Source: an uncultured Roseburia sp. | GTDB lineage: Bacteria > Bacillota > Clostridia > Lachnospirales > Lachnospiraceae | DNA length: 36,004 nucleotides | Reading direction: 5' to 3' | Assembly (NCBI GenBank): GCA_947567625.1 | Contig: CANONN010000035.1 | Location: forward strand, 1 to 36,004 | Shown here: one piece after another, positions 25,025-34,423 of the stretch | How positions within the stretch are numbered: position 1 is the stretch's first letter | Layout of the letters: each line of letters starts with the position of its first letter | Program-made: the position numbers and the translations under genes | Notes under the pieces: generated by a model | What the model saw: only the letters and a program-made list of their open reading frames with translations | Told to the model about the DNA's origin: nothing | The model's database searches: none

Positions 25025-26961
25025 TGGCTGACAGCGAAAAAGATTTAAAGAACGTAAAAGAAGTGCGCGGCCCCGGCGGCAGGCGGATGGGAGGCCCGCG
25101 CCCGAAAATCAAACATCCCGGCAGGCTGCTCATGCGCCTGCTGCGCTATATCTTCCGCCACTACGGCTTTGCCTGCATTTTAGTGGTAATTTGCATTGTG
25201 GTCTCGGTGCTGGCGAGCGTACAGGGCACCTGGTTTACCAAAACCTTAATCGACGATTACATACTGCCGCTGCTCTCACAGGATACACCGGATTTTGCCC
25301 CTCTGGCCCACGCAATCGGGCGGGTTGCCTGCTTCTATCTCATCGGCGCTGCTGCCGCCTACGCGCAGACCCGCATCATGGTGAGTGTCACGCAGGGCAC
25401 GCTGCGCAGCTTAAGAAACGATCTCTTTACCCACATGGAGGGGCTGCCGGTCCGCTACTTTGACACGCACGCCCACGGCGATATCATGTCCATCTACACC
25501 AACGACATCGACGCCCTGCGCCAGATGATCAGCCAGAGTATGCCGCAGTTATTAAACAGCGTGATCACGATTGTGAGCGTTCTGTTCAGTATGATACGCC
25601 TGAATGTCCCGCTGACCCTGCTCTCACTGGCGATGGTGGGCGTCACGCTCTATGCGACCAAGAAAGTCGGCTCCCTAAGCGCCCGCTTCTTCGTCGCACA
25701 GCAAAAGGATATCGGCGCGCTCAACGGTTATATTGAGGAAATGATGAATGGGCAGAAGGTCGTAAAGGTCTTTACGCACGAAGAAGAGAGTATGGCAGAA
25801 TTTAACGAACGAAACGACCAGTTATTCCGCAGCGCCGACAACGCCAACAAGTTCGGCAATATTTTAGGGCCAATCAACGCGCAGGTGGGCAATATCAGCT
25901 ATGTGCTCTGCGCTGCCGCCGGCGGCGCCTTAGCCTTAAGCGGGCTCGGCGGCTTTACACTCGGCGGGCTTGCCAGCTTTTTGACCTTCAACAAGAGTTT
26001 CGGCCAGCCGATCAATCAGCTCAGTATGCAGATCAACAATATCGTCATGGCGCTCGCCGGCTCGGAGCGCGTTTTCTCGCTGTTGGATGAGACGCCGGAG
26101 ACAGACGAGGGATATGTTACCCTGGTTCGCGCCAAAAAAGAAGACGGCATTTTAAAGGAAACAAACGAGCGCACCGGAATGTGGGCCTGGAAGCACACGC
26201 ACCAGGCGACCGGCGAAATCGAATATAAAGAATTAAAGGGAGATGTCGTGTTTGACGATGTGGATTTTGGCTATGTGCCGGAAAAGATCGTGCTGCACAA
26301 CGTCGATCTTTTCGCCACCCCGGGACAGAAAATCGCTTTCGTGGGCTCCACGGGTGCCGGGAAAACGACGATTACCAATTTAATCAATCGCTTTTACGAT
26401 ATTCAGGACGGCAAAATCCGCTATGACGGCATCAATATCAATAAAATTAAAAAGGCCGACCTGCGCCACTCTCTTGGCATCGTATTGCAGGACACCCATC
26501 TGTTTACCGGCACGGTCATGGAAAATATACGCTACGGCAAGCTGGACGCCACAGACGATGAGGTAATGGCGGCGGCCAAACTCGCCAATGCCGACACGTT
26601 TATCGGGCAGCTGCCGGACGGCTATCAGACCATGCTCACCGGCGACGGCGCCAACCTAAGCCAGGGGCAGAGACAGCTCCTCTCGATCGCGCGCGCCGCG
26701 ATCGCCGACCCTCCGGTGCTGATTTTAGACGAGGCCACAAGCTCCATCGACACCCGGACGGAAAAGATTGTGCAGGAGGGCATGGACGCGCTGATGCGCG
26801 GCAGAACCACGTTCGTGATCGCCCACCGTCTCTCCACCATCCAAAACAGCGACTGCATCATTGTGCTCGAGCAGGGGCGCGTGATCGAGCGCGGGAACCA
26901 TGCGCAGCTCTTAGAACAGAAAGGCAAGTATTACCAGCTTTATACCGGAAAGACCGCATAA
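25024..26961 (+). CDS. Heterodimeric ABC exporter, catalytic subunit
   Basis: This is the 645-residue partner of the preceding subunit. It has a Lys/Arg/Gly-rich cytoplasmic N-terminus (about 1-35), a six-helix membrane domain (about 40-345), a 50- to 60-residue charged linker absent from the partner, and an ATPase domain. Walker A is GSTGAGKTT (about 440), the signature is NLSQGQRQL (about 544, with Gln for the usual second Gly), Walker B VLILDEATSSID (about 565) has the catalytic Glu, and the switch His is present in VIAHRLSTI. So the active site is formed by this Walker region and the partner's intact signature. The TAATG junction indicates translational coupling. It ends three bases before a convergent gene, leaving no room for an intergenic terminator. 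Confidence 0.94.
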   Translation: MADSEKDLKNVKEVRGPGGRRMGGPRPKIKHPGRLLMRLLRYIFRHYGFACILVVICIVVSVLASVQGTWFTKTLIDDYILPLLSQDTPDFAPLAHAIGRVACFYLIGAAAAYAQTRIMVSVTQGTLRSLRNDLFTHMEGLPVRYFDTHAHGDIMSIYTNDIDALRQMISQSMPQLLNSVITIVSVLFSMIRLNVPLTLLSLAMVGVTLYATKKVGSLSARFFVAQQKDIGALNGYIEEMMNGQKVVKVFTHEEESMAEFNERNDQLFRSADNANKFGNILGPINAQVGNISYVLCAAAGGALALSGLGGFTLGGLASFLTFNKSFGQPINQLSMQINNIVMALAGSERVFSLLDETPETDEGYVTLVRAKKEDGILKETNERTGMWAWKHTHQATGEIEYKELKGDVVFDDVDFGYVPEKIVLHNVDLFATPGQKIAFVGSTGAGKTTITNLINRFYDIQDGKIRYDGININKIKKADLRHSLGIVLQDTHLFTGTVMENIRYGKLDATDDEVMAAAKLANADTFIGQLPDGYQTMLTGDGANLSQGQRQLLSIARAAIADPPVLILDEATSSIDTRTEKIVQEGMDALMRGRTTFVIAHRLSTIQNSDCIIVLEQGRVIERGNHAQLLEQKGKYYQLYTGKTA

Positions 26962-26964
26962 AGC

Positions 26965-27207
26965 CTACCATTTTTGATAAGGGCAGGCGGCGTGCTCTGC
27001 CGCCGCCCGCAGCTCCACATAGCAGCCGCAGGCGCCGCAGATCCCCTGATTGAGATAACGGCACGCTTTACAGACCGAAAGCCTGCTCTCATAGCAGGCT
27101 TCCGGCGCGCGGTCGGCCGCCTTGATGGCGGGCTTATATTTTTCTATCATGTTTTTGTACGCCTCCGCCATCTCGCGCCGCAGACATTTCTTGCAGACTG
27201 TTTTCAT
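26965..27207 (-). CDS. Small cysteine-rich protein, DUF6171-like
   Basis: The 80-residue product begins MKTVCKKCLRREMAEAY and contains three Cys clusters: CKKC near the N-terminus, CKAC in the middle, and ICGACGCYVELRAA followed by a late CP. The spacing suggests one or two zinc or iron-sulfur sites. The layout agrees with what I recall of the DUF6171 family of Firmicutes, whose function is not known. ATG at 27207 has only a weak GTGGAA ribosome site; an in-frame start at 27237 also exists. It lies 60 bases after the arabinofuranosidase gene on the same strand and is convergent with the ABC exporter. Confidence 0.72.
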   Translation of the reverse strand: MKTVCKKCLRREMAEAYKNMIEKYKPAIKAADRAPEACYESRLSVCKACRYLNQGICGACGCYVELRAAAEHAACPYQKW

Positions 27208-27267
27208 TGCATTTCCACTTTCTATCGACCGGATCACAATTCCCAGACCAATGATCAGACATGGCCT

Positions 27268-28770
27268 TTATTTTAGCCGCAATTCCAACACACTGTTGGC
27301 GGGAATCGTAAGCGTAAGCCCCCGCCCGTTCATCTCATAAGCCGCAAAGTCCTGCTCCGCCACGATATCGGGCTGCTCAAACGTATTGTAAGCGTGCATG
27401 TCCCGATGCGCGACGATCTTTGCCTCTTCCACCCGGTAACCGTCCTTTGCCAGCTGTATCTCAAGGTTTTCTTCCGCGTCCGCGGACAGATTGCCGACCG
27501 TGATGGTAAGCGCTCCGTCTTTGCCGCAGGAAACCGACTCCGTGAGCTTAGGCACGCGCCACTCGCCGACGCCAATCGCATCGTTGTCCGTTAGACTGCT
27601 CTCCACCAAGTCGGCGTCCTGATGGTGGCGGTACATGTGCATCACATGGTAGGTCGGGGTCTTAATCATCTTCTCCCCCTCGGTCAGCAGCACGGACTGG
27701 ATGACATTTACCATCTGCGCTAAGGCCGCCATCTTGACACGGTCACAGTGTTTGTTAAATATGTTTAGGGTGATGCAAGCCACCAGGGCGTCGCGCACCG
27801 TATTCTGCTGGTAGAGAAATCCCGGGTTTGTGCCCGGCTCGCAGGAGTACCACGCCCCCCACTCGTCCACGGCCATGCCGATTTTTTTGTCCGGGTCATA
27901 AGTATCCATGACGGCCGCATGGCGGGTGATCAGCTCGTCCATATAAAGCGCTTTCTTTAAGGTCTTATACCACACTTCCTCGTCAAAATCCGTCGCGCTT
28001 CCCTTGATATCCCACCCCTCCGGGTGTACATAGTAGTGCAGAGACAGGTAATCCATAAACCCGTGCGCAAATTCGCCGTGGTCATAACATGTTTTCAGTA
28101 CACGGTCGGTCCAGAAATAATCGGCGACGTTGGCCCCGCAGCACACCTTTTTGATCGGATGAGCGGCGTCATAATTGCGCACAAACGTCTGGTATCTGCG
28201 GTATTCGTTGGCGTAATGTTCCGGCGTCATGTTGCCGCCGCAGCCCCAGTTTTCGTTTCCCACGCCAAAATAGTCTACAGTCCAGGGCTTTTCGCGTCCG
28301 TTGGCCGCGCGCAGGTCCGCCATCGGGGATACGCCGTCAAAGGTCAGGTATTCCACCCACTCCGACATCTCCTGCACCGTGCCGCTGCCCAGATTGCCGT
28401 TGATATAATTCTTACAGCCCAGCTGGCGGCAGAGCTCCATAAACTCATGCGTGCCGAAGCTGTTGTCCTCGAGCACGCCGCCCCAGTTGGTGTTGATCAT
28501 CTTCTTGCGCTTTTCTTTGGGGCCGATGCCATCCTTCCAGTGATACTCGTCCGCAAAACAGCCGCCCGGCCAGCGCAGCATCGGCACTTGAAGCTCGCGC
28601 AGCGCCTCCACGACGTCGCGGCGCATACCGTTTTCATTGGGAATCGCAGAGTCCTCGCCCACATAGATTCCCTCGTAGATTCCTCTCCCGAGATGCTCGG
28701 AAAAGTGTCCGTACACCTCCGGCTCAATGTGGCCGGTTTTGTGTTCCTCGTTGATATATAATTTTGCCAT
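27268..28770 (-). CDS. Intracellular alpha-L-arabinofuranosidase, GH51
   Basis: GH51 enzymes remove terminal arabinofuranosyl residues from arabino-oligosaccharides by a retaining mechanism. The 500-residue product has the family length, a (beta/alpha)8 barrel up to about residue 370 and a C-terminal beta-domain. Key blocks are the N-terminal [36 protein letters not shown] with the acid/base E173, and [10 protein letters not shown] with the nucleophile E303. No signal peptide is present, so it acts in the cytoplasm on imported oligosaccharides. ATG at 28770 follows TGAGGTGAT. No transporter or other arabinose gene lies nearby; the neighbours are gatB and the small Cys-rich protein. Confidence 0.96.
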   Translation of the reverse strand: MAKLYINEEHKTGHIEPEVYGHFSEHLGRGIYEGIYVGEDSAIPNENGMRRDVVEALRELQVPMLRWPGGCFADEYHWKDGIGPKEKRKKMINTNWGGVLEDNSFGTHEFMELCRQLGCKNYINGNLGSGTVQEMSEWVEYLTFDGVSPMADLRAANGREKPWTVDYFGVGNENWGCGGNMTPEHYANEYRRYQTFVRNYDAAHPIKKVCCGANVADYFWTDRVLKTCYDHGEFAHGFMDYLSLHYYVHPEGWDIKGSATDFDEEVWYKTLKKALYMDELITRHAAVMDTYDPDKKIGMAVDEWGAWYSCEPGTNPGFLYQQNTVRDALVACITLNIFNKHCDRVKMAALAQMVNVIQSVLLTEGEKMIKTPTYHVMHMYRHHQDADLVESSLTDNDAIGVGEWRVPKLTESVSCGKDGALTITVGNLSADAEENLEIQLAKDGYRVEEAKIVAHRDMHAYNTFEQPDIVAEQDFAAYEMNGRGLTLTIPANSVLELRLK

Positions 28771-28907
28771 AAATCACCTCATACCCGCAGTATATTTATT
28801 CATGATCTGTATATCCCCTTCCAGACTTGCGCGGGTTCTAACCCAGAAAGGAATGACAAAACGGTTCTCTTTCAAATATCGCGCCAAAAGGTTCTTCGCA
28901 CACCCCA

Positions 28908-30341
28908 TCACGAAAGCAACTCTTTTATGATCTGATTTACCATGCCGGGATTTGCCTTTCCCTTCATGGCTTTCATGGTCTGGCCGACCAAAAATCCGAT
29001 CGCTTTTTCCTTGCCGTTGTGATAATCCTCCACCGACTGCGGGTTGTCCTTGATAATCTGTTCAATTGTCGTGCGCAAAAGCCCCTCGTCATTGACCGTC
29101 TTTAAGCCCTTTTCCTCCACATAGCGCTCGGGGTCGATATCTTCTTTGAATACCAGCTCAAACACTTCTTTCGCCACGGTGTTGGTGACGGCTCCTGCAT
29201 CCGCAAGGTTGACGATTTTCGCCAGATTGACCGGGGAAAATGTGATCTGGTCAGGGTCCATATTGTTGTCCTTTAAAAGACGCATCGTCTCCACCATCAG
29301 CCAGTTGGATACTTTCTTGGGCTTGTTGCAGATCGCTGTGGCCGCCTCGAAAAGATCGGCCAGCTTTTTATCGCCGGTTAATATCTCGGCGTCGTAAGCC
29401 GGGAGCCCGAACTCCTCCTGGTAGCGCGCCATTTTCTCGGTGCGCATCTCCGGCTGGCGCGCCTTTACCCTGGCAATCCAGTCGTCGTCTATGACCACCG
29501 GCACCAAATCCGGCTCCGGGAAATAGCGGTAATCCTGCGCGTCCTCTTTTGAGCGCATCGCATGGGAAGTCTCTTTATTGTCGTCCCAGCGCCTGGTCTC
29601 CTGCACGACTTTTTCTCCCGCCTCAATCAAGTCAATCTGGCGCGCACGCTCTCCCTCGATCGCTCTCGCGATCGCGCGGAACGAGTTTAGATTTTTCATC
29701 TCGGTGCGGGTGCCAAACTCCTCCGCTCCCGCCTCCCGGACCGACAGGTTGACGTCCGCGCGCATCGAGCCCTCATTTAACTTACAGTCGGACGCCCCCA
29801 GGTACTGGATAATCAGGCGCAGCTTCTCCAGATAAGCGATCACTTCGTCGGCAGACCGCATATCCGGCTCAGAGACGATCTCAATCAGCGGCACGCCGGA
29901 GCGGTTAAAGTCGACGACGGACACATCCTCCCACTCGTCATGCACGAGCTTGCCGGCATCCTCCTCCATATGAATCTCATGGATACCAATTGTCTTTTTG
30001 CCGTGCTCCGTCTCGATCTCGATGCCGCCGTTGCGGCAGATCGGCAGATACAGCTGCGAAATCTGGTAGTTTTGTGGATTGTCGGGATAAAAATAGTTTT
30101 TTCGGTCAAATTTGTTGTGACGCGTAATCTCACAGTTTGTCGCAATGCCCACGGCCATCGCATACTCCACCACCTGCCTGTTTAGAACGGGCAGGGAGCC
30201 GGGCATGCCGGTGCACACCGGACAGGTGTGGCTGTTTGGCTTTCCCCCAAACTCCGTGGAACAGGAACAGAAAATCTTTGTCTTTGTCGCCAGCTCCACA
30301 TGGACTTCCAGACCGATAACGGTTTCATATTCTTTGCTCAT
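28908..30341 (-). CDS. gatB: Asp-tRNA(Asn)/Glu-tRNA(Gln) amidotransferase subunit B
   Basis: GatB binds the mischarged tRNA and its kinase-like cradle phosphorylates the Asp or Glu side chain before amidation with ammonia from GatA. The 477-residue product starts YETVIGLEVHVELAT, continues with KIFCSC and HTCPVCTGMPGSLPVLN (zinc-site cysteines), MEEDAGKLVHD, the SGVPLIEIVSEPD block, ETRRWDDNKETSHAMRSKE, DYRYFPEPDL and a C-terminal YqeY-like tail ending NPGMVNQIIKELL. ATG at 30341 has GAAAGGCATG upstream. It is the last gene of the aspS-gatC-gatA-gatB set, but 426 bases of hairpin-rich repeats separate it from gatA. Confidence 0.97.
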   Translation of the reverse strand: MSKEYETVIGLEVHVELATKTKIFCSCSTEFGGKPNSHTCPVCTGMPGSLPVLNRQVVEYAMAVGIATNCEITRHNKFDRKNYFYPDNPQNYQISQLYLPICRNGGIEIETEHGKKTIGIHEIHMEEDAGKLVHDEWEDVSVVDFNRSGVPLIEIVSEPDMRSADEVIAYLEKLRLIIQYLGASDCKLNEGSMRADVNLSVREAGAEEFGTRTEMKNLNSFRAIARAIEGERARQIDLIEAGEKVVQETRRWDDNKETSHAMRSKEDAQDYRYFPEPDLVPVVIDDDWIARVKARQPEMRTEKMARYQEEFGLPAYDAEILTGDKKLADLFEAATAICNKPKKVSNWLMVETMRLLKDNNMDPDQITFSPVNLAKIVNLADAGAVTNTVAKEVFELVFKEDIDPERYVEEKGLKTVNDEGLLRTTIEQIIKDNPQSVEDYHNGKEKAIGFLVGQTMKAMKGKANPGMVNQIIKELLS

Positions 30342-30427
30342 TTTATTTTCATGCCTTTCTGAACCTGTCAGCTGCTATATACAGCCACAGGCACCATATT
30401 TGCGGATGAACATTGATCGTTTCCTTA

Positions 30428-30757
30428 TTACAGCGCGAATAAAAGCAGTTTCGCTCTTCTCACGCTAACCCCCATGTCGCGGCTCTGCCGCGACTCAAAT
30501 CGAGATGAATAAACGCAACGCCATACATGGCGTTTTTTTGGCGTTTTTCTGCGTGAAACATAGTATATCTTGGCGAAACGCCCTCTGGCGTGAGCCTTAG
30601 ATGTACTTTTCACGCTAACCTCCATGTCGCGGCCTTGCCGCGACTCAAATCCGCGCGGAGAATCCCCTGTTTTCGGGGATTCTCTGGTGTGAGATTAGAA
30701 CTTCTTCACGAAGCAGCCTCTGCTGCGAGTGATTAGAAGTTCTTCTCACACTACACT
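30428..30757. repeat. Hairpin-dense composite repeat between gatA and gatB
   Basis: Two 40-bp direct repeats (30461-30500 and 30611-30650), exactly 150 bp apart, match at 37 of 40 positions, and each contains a GTCGCGGC/GCCGCGAC hairpin. Between and beside them lie AACGCCA/TGGCGTT followed by a T-run (30517-30539), GAGAATCCCC/GGGGATTCTC (30658-30684), and a nested hairpin of about 65 bases (30687-30751) with arms GTGTGAGA/TCTCACAC and AGAACTTCT/AGAAGTTCT. A 65-codon ORF on the minus strand spans 30428-30625, but it is made almost wholly of repeat sequence, so I do not call it a gene. Confidence 0.8.
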
Positions 30758-30767
30758 CGCTATAATA

Positions 30768-32228
30768 TCACATGGCAACAGGACTGTGCTCATATGTTCT
30801 GGTACGTTCATATGCATATGCCGCGCGGATTATATTATTTTCTTTGAAACAGTCGCCGATCAGCTGCAAACCGATCGGAAGCCCCGCGCGGTCCGTCCCG
30901 CAAGGCAGGGAAATCCCCGGCAGCCCTGCAAGGTTGACGGAAATCGTATAGATATCCCCCAGATACATCTTAATCGGGTCGCCGAGCGACTGCCCAATTT
31001 TTGGCGCCGTCGTGGGCGCCGCAGGCCCCAGTATCACATCATATTTTGCAAACGCTTTGTCAAACTCCTGTTTGATCAGCGCCTTGGTGCGCAGCGCTCT
31101 CAGGTAGTACGCGTCATAGTAGCCGCTGCTGAGCACAAAGGAGCCGAGCATGATTCTGCGCTTCACCTCCGCCCCAAAGCCCTCGGAGCGCGATTTTTTG
31201 TACATATTGTGCAATCCCTCATAGTCCTTTGTCCGATAACCGTATTTTACGCCGTCGAACCGTGCGAGATTTGAACTGGCTTCCGCGCAGGCAATGATAT
31301 AATAAGCCGGAATCGCGTATTCCACCAGTCCAAGGTCAAACTCTTCCACGATAGCGCCTTTTTCCTCAAGCGCCTTTGCCGCAGCAAGAACCGCCTCCTT
31401 CACCTCCGTATCGAGCCCCTCGCCGAAGTAATCCCTGGGAATACCGATTTTGAGCCCTTTGACGTCGTCGACCAGCGCCTCCGTAAACTGATAGGATTCC
31501 CGCCAAATCGAGGTGGAATCCTTATTGTCATAGGAAGCGACCGCCTCCAGCAGCGCGGCGCAGTCCGTCACATCCTTCGCCACCGGCCCGATCTGGTCCA
31601 GAGACGAACCGTATGCGATCAGGCCGTAGCGGGATACGGTGCCATAGGTCGGCTTGAGCCCGGTAACGCCGCAAAATGAGCTCGGCTGGCGGATGGAGCC
31701 GCCCGTATCCGACCCCAGGGCCAGAGAACACTCTTCCGCGGCCACCGCCGCACAGGAACCGCCAGAGGAACCGCCCGGCACATGCTCTGTGTTCCAGGGA
31801 TTTCTGGTGACACCGTAGGCGGACGTCTCCGTAGTGCTTCCCATGGCAAACTCATCCATATTGGTCTTGCCGATGACCACCATCCCGGCCTCTTTGAGGT
31901 TTTGCACCGCCGTAGCCGTGTAAGTCGGCATAAAATTGCTCAGTATCTTGGAAGAGCAGGTCGTAAGCAGCCCTTCCGTGCACATATTGTCTTTGACCGC
32001 CGCCGGCACGCCCGCAAGCGGCCCGCGCAATGTGCCGTCGTCTATCTTTCGCTGCACCTCTTTCGCGGCCAACAGTGCCCCCTCTTTGTCCACCGTGACA
32101 AAGCTGTGAACCATGCCCTCTCTCTTCTCGATCGCCTCCAGTGCGGCCGTCACCGCCTCCGTCACCGACACTTCTTTTGCTTTTATTTTCCTGCCAAGCT
32201 CTGCGGCAGTTAAACTCATCAAATCCAT
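30768..32228 (-). CDS. gatA: Asp-tRNA(Asn)/Glu-tRNA(Gln) amidotransferase subunit A
   Basis: GatA is the amidase that frees ammonia from glutamine or asparagine for the GatB reaction. The 486-residue product carries the amidase-signature triad at the usual positions: K79 (VPAAVKDN), S154 (PGGSSGGS) and S178 (SDTGGSIRQP). FVTVDKEG near the N-terminus and the C-terminal LPCGTDRAGLPIGLQLIG also fit the family. The first ATG (32228) follows GAGGGCAAG and is preferred over a second ATG three codons later. It lies 30 bases after gatC. Downstream, a 65-base hairpin begins 16 bases past its stop, where the other genes of the operon would normally follow closely. Confidence 0.97.
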   Translation of the reverse strand: MDLMSLTAAELGRKIKAKEVSVTEAVTAALEAIEKREGMVHSFVTVDKEGALLAAKEVQRKIDDGTLRGPLAGVPAAVKDNMCTEGLLTTCSSKILSNFMPTYTATAVQNLKEAGMVVIGKTNMDEFAMGSTTETSAYGVTRNPWNTEHVPGGSSGGSCAAVAAEECSLALGSDTGGSIRQPSSFCGVTGLKPTYGTVSRYGLIAYGSSLDQIGPVAKDVTDCAALLEAVASYDNKDSTSIWRESYQFTEALVDDVKGLKIGIPRDYFGEGLDTEVKEAVLAAAKALEEKGAIVEEFDLGLVEYAIPAYYIIACAEASSNLARFDGVKYGYRTKDYEGLHNMYKKSRSEGFGAEVKRRIMLGSFVLSSGYYDAYYLRALRTKALIKQEFDKAFAKYDVILGPAAPTTAPKIGQSLGDPIKMYLGDIYTISVNLAGLPGISLPCGTDRAGLPIGLQLIGDCFKENNIIRAAYAYERTRTYEHSPVAM

Positions 32229-32258
32229 CTTGCCCTCATTTCTGCAACTAAATTTCTA

Positions 32259-32552
32259 CTATATAATAGTTTTTGGCACCTCAAAGCCGCCGTTTCTCTG
32301 AAGAGGCGCATTGGCCAGCGTCATGCTGCTGCCGTCCTCATCGGACGGGACGTCCTCACGGAACACATTGCTGACCGGAAATACATGGGACATAGGCGCT
32401 ACGCCGGATACATCCAGCTCGTTTAGCTTGTCGATATAGTCAAGCATTTCACCCATATCTTTTTTGGCGCGCTCCCTCTCTTCCTCGGACAGTTCCAGTT
32501 TTGCAAGAATACCTACATATTCAATTGTCTCATCACTGATTATATTTTCCAT
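32259..32552 (-). CDS. gatC: Asp-tRNA(Asn)/Glu-tRNA(Gln) amidotransferase subunit C
   Basis: GatC is the small subunit that wraps around and stabilises GatA and GatB. The 97-residue product has the family's N-terminal helices (ETIEYVGILAKLELSEEER), the MLDYIDKLNELD segment and the extended GVAPMSHVFPVSNVFREDVP belt, with ANAPLQRNGGFEVPKTI at the end. It starts 15 bases after aspS and ends 30 bases before gatA, so the three genes are clearly co-transcribed. Confidence 0.97.
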   Translation of the reverse strand: MENIISDETIEYVGILAKLELSEEERERAKKDMGEMLDYIDKLNELDVSGVAPMSHVFPVSNVFREDVPSDEDGSSMTLANAPLQRNGGFEVPKTII

Positions 32553-32567
32553 ATTTCCCTCACACTT

Positions 32568-34313
32568 TTAGTCCCTTACTTTGATATGCGTCTCGCGCAG
32601 CTGCTGCTCGGTCACTTCCCCGGGCGCGCCGCACATTAAATCCTCGGCATTGCCGTTCATCGGATATGCGATCACCTCGCGGATATTCTCCTCGCCGCGC
32701 AGCAGCATAATCATGCGGTCAATGCCCGGCGCCATGCCGGCATGCGGCGGCGCGCCAAACTGAAACGCATGGTAGAGCGCGCCAAATTTATTCTTTAATA
32801 CGTCCTCATCGTAGCCCGCGATCTCAAACGCCTTTACCATAATCTGCATGTCATGGTTGCGGACCGCGCCGGAGGATAACTCGACGCCGTTGCACACGAT
32901 ATCGTACTGATACGCCAAAATATCCAGCGGATCCTTGGTATTTAACGCCTCAAGGCCGCCCTGCGGCATGGAAAACGGATTGTGCGTAAAGCCGATTTTC
33001 TTGGTCTCCGGGTCTCTCTCATACATCGGGAAATCGTTGATATAGCAGAACCGGTACGCATTTTTTTCCAGTAAATCGAGTTTTTCTCCGAGCTCGGTCC
33101 GTATCATGCCGGCAAAATACGCGGCGCGCTCCTCCTTGTCAGCCATAAAAAAGATGGTATCTCCGATTTCCAGCCCCGCGAGTGCACGAAATTCCTCTTT
33201 GCAGTCATCCGGGATAAATTTGTCGATCGGCCCCTTGTAAGAGCCATCCTCCAAAACCTCCAGATAACCAAGCCCTCCCATGCCAATTCCGGTCGCAAAT
33301 TTTAATAATTTCTCATGGAAGCCTTTGGACATATCGGCGTGCACTTTGACCGCGCGAACCGTCTTTCCGATAAACGGCTTAAACGTACATTTCTGGAAAA
33401 ACTCTGTGACATCCATGATACGCAGCGGATTTCTCAAATCCGGTTTGTCGGTGCCAAATTCGAGCATCGCCTGCTTGTAACTGAAAATCGGATACGGAGC
33501 CTTTGTCACGGCCGCCCCCTCCGGCGCAAATTTTTCAAATGCTGCCGAGAGCACTTCCTCTCCCACCGCAAACACGTCCTCCTGGGTCGCAAAGCTCATC
33601 TCAAAATCAAGCTGATAGAACTCCCCCGGCGAGCGGTCCGCCCGCGCATCTTCATCGCGGAAGCAGGGCGCAATCTGGAAATATTTGTCGAACCCGGACA
33701 CCATCAAAAGCTGTTTGTACTGCTGCGGCGCCTGCGGGAGCGCATAAAACTTACCCTTAAATTTTCTCGACGGCACGATATAGTCTCTCGCGCCCTCCGG
33801 CGAAGACGCGCACAGAATCGGCGTCTGAATCTCCAAAAATCCCATCTCGGCCATTTTTTCCCGCAGGAAAGAAATCACTCTCGAGCGGAAGATGATGTTG
33901 TCTTTGACTTTTTTATTTCTCAGGTCGAGATAGCGGTATTTTAAACGCACGTCTTCTCTGACTTCCCTGCTTGTCTGAATTTCAAAGGGCAGCGCCTTGT
34001 ACACCTCGCCCAGGATATCAATTTTGTGGGCCTCAAGCTCAATGGTACCGCTCGGGATTTTGGGGTTATAGGTCTCCTCATCCCGCTTTTCGATCAGTCC
34101 CTCTATGGAGAGCGCCTGCTCTTTGTGAATCCCCTTTAATAACTCGCCGTCCCGGATTACCACCTGCATCACCGCATACATATCCCTGAGATCGACAAAG
34201 GATACGCCTCCATGGTCGCGGATATTTTCTACCCATCCCGCCACGCGCAGCTCCTTTCCGATATCCTGTTCTGACACCTGGTTTAGTGTGACGTCTCTGT
34301 AAATATTTGCCAT
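32568..34313 (-). CDS. aspS: Aspartyl-tRNA synthetase, probably non-discriminating
   Basis: AspRS attaches aspartate to tRNA-Asp; non-discriminating forms also charge tRNA-Asn for amidation by GatCAB. The 581-residue bacterial-type enzyme has an N-terminal OB anticodon domain (about 1-110), class II motif 2 (FRDEDARADRSPGEFYQLD), the bacterial GAD insertion (about 280-420) and motif 3 (GMAPGIDRMIMLL). H34, in IRDHGGVSF, corresponds by motif to the His reported as a relaxed-specificity marker in Pseudomonas AspRS, where E. coli has Leu. This, plus direct linkage to gatCAB 15 bases downstream, supports the non-discriminating call. The reading frame stays open upstream to 34553, but that extension crosses the T-box; GGAG before 34313 gives the start MANIYRDV. 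Confidence 0.96.
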   Translation of the reverse strand: MANIYRDVTLNQVSEQDIGKELRVAGWVENIRDHGGVSFVDLRDMYAVMQVVIRDGELLKGIHKEQALSIEGLIEKRDEETYNPKIPSGTIELEAHKIDILGEVYKALPFEIQTSREVREDVRLKYRYLDLRNKKVKDNIIFRSRVISFLREKMAEMGFLEIQTPILCASSPEGARDYIVPSRKFKGKFYALPQAPQQYKQLLMVSGFDKYFQIAPCFRDEDARADRSPGEFYQLDFEMSFATQEDVFAVGEEVLSAAFEKFAPEGAAVTKAPYPIFSYKQAMLEFGTDKPDLRNPLRIMDVTEFFQKCTFKPFIGKTVRAVKVHADMSKGFHEKLLKFATGIGMGGLGYLEVLEDGSYKGPIDKFIPDDCKEEFRALAGLEIGDTIFFMADKEERAAYFAGMIRTELGEKLDLLEKNAYRFCYINDFPMYERDPETKKIGFTHNPFSMPQGGLEALNTKDPLDILAYQYDIVCNGVELSSGAVRNHDMQIMVKAFEIAGYDEDVLKNKFGALYHAFQFGAPPHAGMAPGIDRMIMLLRGEENIREVIAYPMNGNAEDLMCGAPGEVTEQQLRETHIKVRD

Positions 34314-34362
34314 TTTAATCTCCATTCCTGCGCACTCCCTGCGCATATTATGTTTGTGTGTC
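34314..34362 (-). promoter_or_regulatory. Partial copy of the hairpin leader before aspS
   Basis: Read on the minus strand, the last part of the aspS leader holds CACAAAC followed by TATGCGCA, a GGGAG loop, TGCGCAG and AATGGAG, ending at the start codon. This repeats the third stem and ribosome site of the walJ and ABC exporter leaders. As in both of those, an in-frame ATG lies exactly 12 bases before the chosen start. Stems 1 and 2 are not recognisable here. Confidence 0.55.
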
Positions 34363-34423
34363 CGCACCCTGGACGGATGCTGCTTTCTCCTAAATAGAAA
34401 TCCAGAGGAATTTCCTATATGAG

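Noticed and set aside
30428-30625. A 65-codon minus-strand frame with a GGAGG ribosome-like site in the gatA-gatB gap.
   Set aside because: The frame runs through both repeat copies and a terminator-like hairpin, and its peptide is basic and repetitive. It looks like repeat DNA that happens to be open.
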